64,000 bases of DNA from Guillardia theta CCMP2712 (lineage: Eukaryota; Cryptophyceae; Pyrenomonadales; Geminigeraceae): NCBI RefSeq assembly GCF_000315625.1, contig NW_005434614.1, positions 364,404 through 428,403 of the forward strand, written 5' to 3'. Below are positions 11,861 through 20,215 of this stretch, piece by piece. The notes under the pieces are model-generated. The model searched no databases, was not told the DNA's origin, and saw only the letters and a program-made list of their open reading frames with translations. Numbering within the stretch: the first letter of the stretch is position 1; every line of letters begins with the position of its first letter. Both the position numbers and the translations under genes were made by a program.

Positions 11861-12830
11861 TCACTGAACGCCACTGATCTCAGCGTCATCATTCCAACAA
11901 ACTCCTTGAGTTTTGAAATCTTCTCCAAAAAGAAAAGATCCAACTGCCTTCCACCTCGTTAACGGTAGAATCTTTGTAAACAAGTCTGCTGGCTGATATT
12001 TGGTAGACACTTTGACAGGAAGTAGCTCGCCCTCATCCACCATAAGCACCGCAAACTTGGCACGTAAGGCGATGTGTTTCAGTCTAGAATAAGCTCGTTT
12101 CTCGGTCAACAAACGAATACACGGCTCGTTATCCAGCAAGAGCAATGTCGGACGTTGCTGGCAAAAACCCAACTGTTGAAGTAAGCTGCGGTACATCTTG
12201 ATATGCTTGGCAGCTACCGACGTCGCATAGATTTCTGCCTCTGACGATGAAAGTGATATGACTTTCTGTGCTTTCGAACCGTAAGAAATGACCCCTCCGT
12301 TCATCACGATAGCCCAACCTGATTGACTTCGGCGCGTCAGGACATCCGTCCCCCAGTCACTATCACTCGCAGCTACGAGTTCATTGTGAAACACCTCCTG
12401 ATTGACAGATACACCTAGAATCCCTTCGGCTTACCCCCTTCTTTTTCTTCTTGCCAGAAGCACTCACTGGATTGCCGGAATCACCGTCATCAACGGGACT
12501 ACCATACTGATCCGACACCGTCTTGGACAAACTTTGCAACTGCTCCACATAATCTCGAATCTGCCCGCTCTTCCTCCAACAAAATTTGGCATTCAGGAAA
12601 AGCAAAACGACCTGCCTTTTCCATTCCTCCGTCAACTCGCCATCCACATTCACACTCTTGTTCTTTTCCCATACAGTATGAAACTCACCACCAAAATTAC
12701 CGAGTTGATCGAGTGGAAACTCTCGTATCAACGGGCCCAAACACAAGCCCAATCCTGTCCGATATCGATTCATTGCATTCTGAATCGGAAGCAGAAGTTC
12801 ATCCAATTCCTCCTGTGACGTCACAGGAGG
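11861..12830 (-). pseudogene. Internally deleted Ty1/copia copy (gag N-terminus joined to RNase H)
   Basis: On the minus strand 12824-12440 encodes a gag N-terminus (EELDELLLPIQNAMNRYR.., FGGEFHTVWE) aligning with the gag of the complete element at 26570-26210. The next sequence jumps to the copia RNase H (SDSDWGTDVLTRRSQSGWA, SLSSSEAEIYA, DNEPCIRLL, YQPADLFTKILPL) in another frame. Protease, integrase and reverse transcriptase are gone. The junction is near 12435. The copy is related to but clearly diverged from the 18-27 kb element, so it is an older family member. It ends at a 22-bp palindrome directly against telomere-like repeats. Confidence 0.85.
12809..12830. repeat. 22-bp perfect palindrome with TGACGTCA centre
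   Basis: Arms CCTCCTGTGAC and GTCACAGGAGG are perfect reverse complements with no spacer. It sits exactly between the gag remnant and the telomere-like repeats. Confidence 0.85.
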
Positions 12831-12831
12831 A

Positions 12832-12854
12832 AGGGTTTAGGGTTTAGGGTTTAG
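12832..12854 (+). repeat. Interstitial telomere-like TTTAGGG repeats (second site)
   Basis: Just over three tandem GGGTTTA units, G-rich on the plus strand like the site at 7167. It abuts a copia remnant on its left and a 26-bp tandem array on its right. Confidence 0.8.
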
Positions 12855-12973
12855 AGCGCCGGTTATTTCAGGCAAGCGCCGGTTATTTCAGGCGCAGCGC
12901 CGGTTATTTCAGGCACCATGGAGCGCCGGTTATTTCAGGCACCATAGAGCGCCGGTTATTTCAGGCACCATGG
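12854..12973. repeat. Tandem array with GCGCCGGTTATTTCAGGC core, five copies
   Basis: Five copies of a 21- to 26-bp unit, core GCGCCGGTTATTTCAGGC followed in most copies by ACCAT[GA]GA. It starts immediately after the telomere-like tract. No coding frame spans it. Confidence 0.9.
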
Positions 12974-13058
12974 CTGCACGCGTGGTGTAGGGGAAGCTGC
13001 CAGGGCGCCAAGGAAGCTGCAAGCGAGAGGTTTGTATACTTCAAATAGCTTTCTAAGT

Positions 13059-14307
13059 ATGGTTCTTCAGTATGATGAAAATGTTCGCAACCTGCTGTAT
13101 CGGAGATCATGCCAATACACGCAGAGCGGACTTGTGGATGCCTCTGTCCTCGAAGCTGATCTCGTCGAGAGGGTGAAGAGCTTCGCGAAGCGTTATCCGA
13201 ACAGCAGGACAGCCCAGGCTTGCAAGGCTGTGGAGGGATGCACCCCCGACGCTATCGCAGAAGCCATCCGCTCGACATGTCAGCAGGCACGACGTGAGCT
13301 TCTGCAAGAAGCGATGACTGGATGGAGTGACGCATCCAGAGAGTGGTTTATGCAGCAGATTGAAGAAGCCAAGAAGGAGAAGGTCGAGACATACACCGCC
13401 TCAGCAGGCAACGAGGTGACTTCCTTCATCTCCATGACTCTCCTGGGCATCTCCTCGGTGTATGTCAACCATGAAGAAAAGCTGAAGAAGAAATTTGAAG
13501 AGATCGGACTGATCGTAGACTCAGTGCAAGAGAGTAAAGCAATCATGTGGAAGGCTCCGTATAGACCCGAGATAGCGAGTGCTGAGGAGATCCCGGTGAC
13601 TGTTTCCTTCCTGCGCAATGCACCAGCGGAGAAGCTCTGGCAGGGAAGAGAGGACTTCGCGATCGATGGTCGCAAGTTCACAGCTGTACATGTGAGCATC
13701 GTACACGATCGATCTTTCAAGATTCGAGCCAAGAGAGGACCCTGGGGCAAAGGGGGCAGCTTGGCAGAGCTGACTCACCTGCTAACCTTGGGCGGCATGA
13801 CAACGGCTGAGATAGCTGCCGTCTATCGCTATCAGCTGCTGCGCCAGTCCCTTGCAGCGGTCCAACTCCAGCCGCTGGCAGGCATGCTGGTCGCTGGGGC
13901 GCCAGGACAGCAAGTCCACAAAGGCTTAGGTCAGAAAGGCTTCATCGCTGTAGGGGCCAACGTCATCTGGAGACAGAGGGAGGTGGAGTGGATCGTCTCC
14001 TCGAGCTGCCCAGAGGCGAATGATACAGCATTTCGAGCTTTCCGAGAGAGCGAAGCGATGGAGGGAGTACACCTGACTCTGTTCAGCGAGGACCCGAAGA
14101 TCAGAGAGGCGCTCGCAGTCGAGTTGACAGCTGATCGCTTTGTGTCCAGAAATAAGTTGAAGAAGGCATCAAGGATGCAGAAGAAGGCAGGCGGCAAGGA
14201 CGGCAAGGAGATCAAGATCATCATCAAGTCGACGGCGGCATCTGGTCGCTTCACGAGGAAGGAGATGGAGGGGCTGTGCAACGGCGGCAACACGTCTATC
14301 GCAAGAG
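13059..14307 (+). CDS. Unknown protein, interrupted at its 3' end by a gypsy LTR
   Basis: Single uninterrupted frame from the ATG at 13059 (MVLQYDENVRNLLYRRS..) to the LTR border at 14307. The in-frame stop at 14319 lies inside the LTR. About 415 residues, no introns. It has a helical Glu/Lys-rich N-terminal half, a central region (VTVSFLRNAPAEKLWQG, IDGRKFTAVHVSIVHD) and a Lys-rich C-terminal segment (KKASRMQKKAGGKDGKE). I recognise no family. Lack of introns in a gene-dense, intron-rich region and its place between repeats make an ORF of a mobile element (for example an ORF1) possible, but nothing seen proves it. The original C-terminus is lost or lies beyond the inserted elements. Confidence 0.5.
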
Positions 14308-14554
14308 TGTTGTATCCATGAGGATCCGGAACCTCGGATACTCGTCGGATACTCTGCCGGATATTCCCTATATAGGCGGACGCATCTCGTGCGGACGGCC
14401 TCCTGAATTTCCCCCACTTGCATGCACAGTGAGTGTGGGGGTTGTGCGTAGTTTACCTCCTAGTAAACTTAGAGACTTCTATTTCCTGCTTCTCAATCTT
14501 CTTCATCCTTACTTTACTCGTGTCGTTGACAATCTCTGTGTTGTGTATACAACA
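14308..14554 (+). repeat. 5' LTR of the gypsy element
   Basis: Starts TGTTGTA and ends TACAACA, perfect inverted termini typical of LTRs. It holds a TATA-like CTATATAGG at 14368-14376. The border falls in the last codons of the upstream ORF. Confidence 0.75.
14366..14377 (+). promoter_or_regulatory. TATA-like box in the gypsy LTR
   Basis: CCCTATATAGGC lies about 60 bp into the LTR, upstream of a pyrimidine-rich stretch; this placement fits the U3 promoter of an LTR. Confidence 0.5.
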
Positions 14555-14557
14555 TTC

Positions 14558-14571
14558 TGGAAGCGAAGTGG
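14558..14571 (+). other. Putative primer-binding site of the gypsy element
   Basis: TGGAAGCGAAGTGG starts three bases after the LTR end. Its complement ends in CCA as a tRNA 3' end must. The tRNA species is not identified. Confidence 0.55.
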
Positions 14572-14578
14572 TTGATTC

Positions 14579-16080
14579 ATGACCTCGAAACAAGGAAGAG
14601 GAGGAAAGAAACCTCAGCCGGAAAGGAGCCCTCAACCTCGATCTAAGCAATCAGGAGCATTTCAAACAGAAATTGCTGAAGAGAGTTCTGAGGAAGAAGT
14701 CGAATGGAGCGAGCGGCTGCAGCTGCAGCAGCAGCAGCTTTCTCCGAGTCAGACCAGTGGATCTTTGACTCAACCTTATAGGGATGGAGATGTACAACGT
14801 GAAGCGCTGTCTAGCGCGGATCAACGGGCCCGAAACAAGAGGGATACTCCCTTGCGAAGTATTCTGCGATCAGAGGAGGCAACTCAGCGAGCAGCCTCCC
14901 CTGCAACATCGGTACGTCTGCCAAGCTCGGAAAATTTTTCATCCGACCCCGTCATGTCCTCGCCAGTGGCGCAGGACCGAGCTCTTCTCCTTCTTCGTCG
15001 AATGTGTGCCCTCCTGGCTGACACCATGCAGGACGAGCGTTTCCACATGCTCGCCAATGCTGCCGACCGCATCTCGCACGGAAAGTTACCCTGCAAGATG
15101 CTAATGCTGATATCTATTCAGCTGAGGAATCAGCTAGCGCTGAATCCTCTGATCAGGAACCAGTCCTCTCCAATCGGACTCTCGTGAATGTGCTAACGAA
15201 CTCCAAGAGTTTCAATTCCAGCCGCATTCCGATGTACAAAGGTTTTGCTGATCCCCGCTCTGTCGAAGAATTCCTTCGTCAGTGCAACCGCGAATTAATC
15301 GCTCAAGAGATCCCAACTCGCAAATGGGTGAAGAGCATCACGCCGTTGTTCACCAACGAAGTGATGGTGGTGGTAGAACGTAAGTACGGAAAGAGTCTCG
15401 AGGCCATCAACAAGCTTAAATGGGATGAATTTTCAACTCATCTAAGTTCGTGTCTAGCCCCGATGCGGCAAGCCAAGAATTATCAGACTCAGCTTGATCA
15501 GCTCAAGCAGCAGCCCAACGAATCCGCCTGGGCGTACTTGACTCGCGCCACGACACTCTTCGCAACGCTCGAATCGCAGGTAGGGTCAGCCATACTGTAC
15601 TTCAACGATCAGCCACTCCGGAAATTCATCAAGGGATTTTCGCATACGCCGACGCGCACGTCTATCCACACATGGTTTACGATTTATCGCAGTCAGTACG
15701 GACACGGAGAAGACATGTTCTCTCGCCTAGTCACTTTCATCACAGTTCTTCTGGACGATGGTGAACCGCTAACAGTGTCTAAGCAGCCTAACTCAGCTGC
15801 TGCTAACGCTGCGCAGACCTCTTCGCACACGAAGGCCAAGGCCAACGGTGGGCAGAACAAGAAGAAGTCCAACGGTAAAGAAAACCAGCGCAAGCAGAAG
15901 TCCATCCGTTGTTTTTACTGTCAAGAACCGGGTCACATCAAGCCGGACTGCGAGCAGTACAAGCGCGAAGTCGCCCTCCAGCAGGAGCGCCATGAGAAAC
16001 TCATGGCAACCCAGCATGAACAGCATGTTCAGCTTTTAGCTGCTCTTCAACCGCTCGCGACGCGTGCGGGAAACGAGTAG
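14579..16080 (+). CDS. gag: Gypsy Gag (two overlapping frames)
   Basis: The first frame runs from the ATG at 14579 to 15187 and is Gln/Ser/Arg-rich. The second frame (15184-16080) carries the capsid-like helices (PMYKGFADPRSVEEFLRQC, LDQLKQQPNESAWAYL) and one CCHC zinc knuckle, CFYCQEPGHIKPDC (about 15910-15951). The knuckle binds the RNA genome during packaging. The frames overlap by four bases, so either a programmed shift or a single-base lesion separates them. A Lys/Gln-rich linker precedes the knuckle. Confidence 0.82.
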
Positions 16081-16199
16081 CGGCGGCAGGCAACGAGAGG
16101 GGAGCATCACTTGCTCCTCCTGCCGCTGGTCTTTGCCCCAGCCCTCTCTTACCAGGTAGCAGCGCTTTACCTCCTCATCGGAGCTCGCTAAGCCATTTC

Positions 16200-18293
16200 G
16201 TGCTGCCGCCTGATCGGAACGCGTCGTGCTCAACGGCCGCGTCCCTTCCTACGGGTCAACTACATGTTTGCCCCTGCTTAGCCCTCAGCCGTGGCGACGC
16301 CTCCGCGCCGCTTCAGCTCGCCTTACCCGATCTTATTCGGCTCCCCGTTAGCGTCAGCTCTTCCCACCAGACCGTTGCCCTGCTCGATCACGGCGCGACG
16401 ATCAATATCATGTCTCAGCAGCTTTTTCAGCAGCTGGGCCTCTCCGAGACTCTGCTACAGCGTGATACGCAGTTCACCGTGCAAGTTGCGGACGACCGCC
16501 AAGTGCAAACCCTCGGCGCCGTCTCGCTCGCCTATCGCATCGGCCGCTTTTCAAGCAAAGATACGTTTCATATCTTGCCACGTTGTTCTCAACCCCTGAT
16601 CTTGTCTCTCCAGTGGATACATCGCCACAACGCTGTATACGTTCCGCGGACCCGAGAAGTGTTCGTCGATTCCCCCAAAGCTCGACGCGCCCCTCCGATT
16701 AGCTTGCCAGTTCAGCATCAAGTGCCCTACAAGGACTCGGTCTTAGCCGTGACAACCGTCTCGCTCACCGATGCTCACGCTCTGCGTGTCGCCAATCCTA
16801 ACGAGGAATGGTTCTTGTTGCACCTGCATGTCCCAACGACAGCTTCCGCCTCGGCATCTTCCGCCGACCCGGCAGTGGGCGCCCCCGCTCACCTTGCTCA
16901 AGCCCTCTCTGAGGAATTCGCCGACGTCCTCGTCGACGACCTGCCGCAAGGACTTCAGATCAACCGTCCCCCTCAGTTTGACGCTCACATTCAGCTCAAG
17001 CCAGGGACCTTGCCCATCAACTGCAGGCCATACCGCATCCCCCTTCATCTTGAAGGAGAACTCCAGGCTACCATCGCGTACATGCTCGAACACGACATCA
17101 TCGAACCATCCAATAGTGAGTTTGCCTTTCCTGTGCTTTTCAGTCGACGTCCCAACGATCCACGCTCCCCAACTGATCCCAAAAGCTACCGCTTTTGCTG
17201 CGACCTTCGCCGCTTGAACCAAGTCGTCTTGAATCAGCAGACCGCCGCAACTCCTACCGTCGATGAGATGTTGGAAAAGATCGCCGACACAGTCCGTCAA
17301 GGCAAAGCCCGTCGCAAAACCGATGAGCAGCTATGCATCACTACGCTTGATTGTATCAAGAGTTTTTGGCAGGTACTCGTACGTGTTCCTGATCGCCGAT
17401 ATCTCGCGTTCATCACACCGATTGGTCACTACCAATACAAGCGCCTACCATTTGGATTCATCACTGCCAGCAGCATATTCCAAGGATTCATCCAGCAGGT
17501 CCTCCATGATCTACCCCACACGTTTGCATACATCGACGACATCGTCATCGCTACGTATTCCACCTGGGAAGCTCATGCCGATCACGTTCGCGCCGTGCTT
17601 CAACGCTGTCGCGAGCATCAGGTCTTCCTTAAGAGAGAGAAAGCTCAATTCTTTCGCACTAGTGTTGACTTCTTAGGTCACCGTGTCTCCGCCGACGGCG
17701 TGACGACCCAACACTCCAAGACGGCGGCTATCTCCGCGTGGCCGCTACCGACGACTACTAAACAAGTCAAGATGTTTCTTGGACTAGCTTCCTATTATCG
17801 AAAGTTCATCCGCAACTTCTCGACAATAGCAGCCCCTCTGACTGACCTTCTCCGCAAGGGCGCTCAGTTTCAGTGGACTGCAGCATGTCAAAGCGCGTTC
17901 GACAACCTCAAGCAAGCTCTGACGTCTCAGCCCCTCCTGCATCACTTCGACCCGTCCATTCCCACCGAAGTGCACTGCGACGCGTCCAACGTTGGAATAG
18001 GAGGCGTACTTCTACAGCAGCCTCCCAACGCCCCCGCCCGCGTCATCGGCTTCTACAGTCGTAAGTTGACTCCGACCGAACAACGATATCACGCGACCGA
18101 ACGAGAGTTACTCGCAATCAAGGATACCATCCTTTTCTTCAAGTTCTACTTGATAGGGACTCCATTCAAGGTCTTTACTGATCATCAAGCTCTTACGTAT
18201 TTCCAGACACAGAAAGACATCAACAGCAGATTGATTCGTTGGTATTGGAATCAATTCCTGACTCCTAGAGTCTGTGCACAGATGAATGACTAG
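16200..18293 (+). CDS. pol: Gypsy Pol: protease, reverse transcriptase, partial RNase H
   Basis: Separate frame 120 bp after Gag. The retropepsin-like motif reads ALLDHGATINIM, with His where Ser or Thr is usual after the catalytic Asp. RT motifs are in order: CRPYRIPLHLEGEL, FCCDLRRLNQVV, TTLDCIKSFWQV, RLPFGFITASSIFQ, the catalytic YIDDIVIA (about 17530-17553), FLGHRVSADGV and FLGLASYYRKFI. RNase H follows with VHCDASNVGIGGVLLQ, TERELLAIKD and FTDHQALTYF, then stops at LIRW. The last codons to the stop at 18293 come from the copia LTR. Integrase is missing, so this copy is non-autonomous. Confidence 0.88.
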   Translation: MLPPDRNASCSTAASLPTGQLHVCPCLALSRGDASAPLQLALPDLIRLPVSVSSSHQTVALLDHGATINIMSQQLFQQLGLSETLLQRDTQFTVQVADDRQVQTLGAVSLAYRIGRFSSKDTFHILPRCSQPLILSLQWIHRHNAVYVPRTREVFVDSPKARRAPPISLPVQHQVPYKDSVLAVTTVSLTDAHALRVANPNEEWFLLHLHVPTTASASASSADPAVGAPAHLAQALSEEFADVLVDDLPQGLQINRPPQFDAHIQLKPGTLPINCRPYRIPLHLEGELQATIAYMLEHDIIEPSNSEFAFPVLFSRRPNDPRSPTDPKSYRFCCDLRRLNQVVLNQQTAATPTVDEMLEKIADTVRQGKARRKTDEQLCITTLDCIKSFWQVLVRVPDRRYLAFITPIGHYQYKRLPFGFITASSIFQGFIQQVLHDLPHTFAYIDDIVIATYSTWEAHADHVRAVLQRCREHQVFLKREKAQFFRTSVDFLGHRVSADGVTTQHSKTAAISAWPLPTTTKQVKMFLGLASYYRKFIRNFSTIAAPLTDLLRKGAQFQWTAACQSAFDNLKQALTSQPLLHHFDPSIPTEVHCDASNVGIGGVLLQQPPNAPARVIGFYSRKLTPTEQRYHATERELLAIKDTILFFKFYLIGTPFKVFTDHQALTYFQTQKDINSRLIRWYWNQFLTPRVCAQMND

Positions 18294-18732
18294 TAGAACA
18301 GCTCAACAGCTGACTGATAAGTCCAAAGACCAAGACTCACAGATGATGTGCGCACGAAGACACCAATGACTTTCACAGCCAACCAAACACCTCAGATAAC
18401 TCAGATCAACTTCCCAACAATCCCCAGCACTTTATTCCCAACACTCGTAGCAGCAAGACCAACCAAACAGCTTCCCTTCACACACCACCGCCTTACTTCC
18501 ACCACTGTACGAGTGCTGCCTCTTCGACAGCCGGCGCCTCTTGATTCCTCCGGCGCCGCCTCAGCTTCCCCAGGCTCCAACCAACCGGATCTTCTAAGTC
18601 ACAGACTAAGCTCCAGCCCACTAGCTTGGACCTGCAGGCTTCACTTGGTTCACAACCTGATTAGACGCATCCCTTGAACTTATCGCGTCTGAAAGAACTT
18701 CTGAGAGGTTTGTCAGAACCTGAGTTCTTACA
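18242..18732 (-). repeat. 3' LTR of the copia element
   Basis: Minus-strand sequence begins TGTAAGAACTCAGG right after a polypurine tract (18733-18742 on the plus strand reads as its complement). It matches 26857-27347 base for base except one seen site. Its outer end reads CAATACC, not CAATACA as in the other LTR. Confidence 0.9.
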
Positions 18733-18745
18733 CCCTCCCTTTGGG
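18733..18745 (-). other. Polypurine tract of the copia element
   Basis: Minus strand CCCAAAGGGAGGG directly precedes the TGTAAG start of the 3' LTR, the usual site of plus-strand priming. Confidence 0.7.
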
Positions 18746-20215
18746 AAGCAAGTCAGAAGTCTGCAACCTTCTCAGCTTGTCAAAATCATCTGCTTAACAG
18801 CTAAGCAGCTGTCCCTTGCGATGTCCTCCTTTCCAACGCTCGCTCAAGCTTTACAAGCTGACTTCCATGCTGCTCTCCTCTCCAAGGTCATCTTGCTGCT
18901 ACCACTCCATCAACCGTTCTGCACAGGCTCATCCCCCATTTTGCATGCCTCCTGCGCTCCTCCTTCGCTTCAAGTGTGCACCCTGGTGCACCTGCGTTTC
19001 TCCTCCTGTGACACCTGCGCTCCTCCTCCGCTTGCGCTGCGGATGCAGTGCAGTCGCACCTCGCCAACAGTGCACCTGTGCTGCTCCTCCACCTGCGCTG
19101 CGGCTTCTCCCCACCATCGTAGGGCCTGCGCTGCTCCTCCAGCGCTTGCGCTTCAGCAGCACTCCTGCAGCACCTGCGCCGTCCTCCTCTAGCGCATCCT
19201 GATGCTCGTGCACTCAGCTTGTACCATCCGCATGCCACTAGAGACGCTCCTCATCCGCCTGCGCTGTCCGCATGCACCTGTGCTCCTCCTCATCTTCCAT
19301 CATAAACTCTTCCTAGCTGCCTGCAGTGTCAGCTCAAGACTAAGTCCTGAACACATCTGCATCTTTCAAGTCAGACAGCTCCTCCTCCTCTTCAACCTGA
19401 TCCTCATGATGGGATTGGTCATCATGTGACCTCTCTGAAGCGTGCACATTGAGCAATTGAATGAAGACGTCTCCACCCATTGATGATGCCAAGAATTTAG
19501 AATTCCAATCAAGCTCCAGAGATCAGGTTCAGAATTCTTGCAATTCCTTGATTGATCTCTGATTGTTTTGAACACAATTTTCTCGTTTCTAATCTATGGG
19601 CCCTTTCTATCCTATCTACCCCGGGGATCATTGTTTTGCCAAGGCACAATCATTTTTGACGTCAGCGCTTTCATTTCAACCACATGACTTATCGATCTCG
19701 ACTCATCCGTCATTTCTTTCTCAATTTTCATTTTTGGCCATTCAATTTCATCGTTCACTACCGTCATGGGTTCCATAGATCAGGATGAGCGAGTTTCTAA
19801 GATACTAACCTAGAACAGATGTCTTGGTTGCAGCTAGCCACAGGCTTGAGGAAGACGTGTCTGTCTTTATCCTCCTTCCGATTCATCCGATTCCTTCACG
19901 TTCTCCATGAGAGTCTCCTCGGTGACATCACCCGAGACACCCTCCCTGAATCGGATAGAAGACGGAAGACTGACAATTCTCGAGCGACACGGACACGGTG
20001 GCAAGGGTCCGAGACACCCTCCCTGAATCGGAGAAAAGACGGAAGATAAAGCCTGGAAGCCACCGCAGCAGGATCGGTTGAATCTCCTTGTCGGAGACTG
20101 GAGCTCGGATCACCGTCAATCACACACGGGGCATACAACTTTGGCGACTGACGGCATGGGAACAGAGTAGCACTGTCCCCGACAGAAGCGCAGAGAGCAT
20201 GACAGGCGAGCATCC
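18746..20215. other. Non-coding 3' internal region of the copia element
   Basis: Lies between the RNase H stop and the polypurine tract. Contains a CT-rich stretch with degenerate CTGCGCTCCTCC-type repeats (about 18950-19200) and an AT-richer part (19430-19830). A repeated block CCGAGACACCCTCCCTGAATCGGA occurs near 19938 and 20008. ORFs here are composition artefacts. Confidence 0.65.

Larger units (their letters stand above)
14308..18241 (+). mobile_element. Ty3/gypsy LTR retrotransposon, 3'-truncated
   Basis: Begins with a 247-bp 5' LTR, a primer-binding site and a two-frame gag, then protease-RT-RNase H. The pol frame breaks off inside RNase H at about 18241, where the copia LTR sequence begins. 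Integrase and 3' LTR are absent, and the element does not resume after the copia element at 27348. So it was truncated, not merely nested. Confidence 0.88.

Noticed and set aside
12854-12973. CRISPR-like array
   Set aside because: Units are directly tandem with no unique spacers, in a eukaryotic setting.
18348-18677. 109-codon ORF occurring twice, also at 26963
   Set aside because: It is the LTR sequence itself; duplication reflects LTR identity, not a gene pair.
18674-19238. Overlapping Cys/Ala/Pro-rich ORFs on both strands
   Set aside because: Degenerate CTGCGCTCCTCC repeats in the copia 3' region, not genes.
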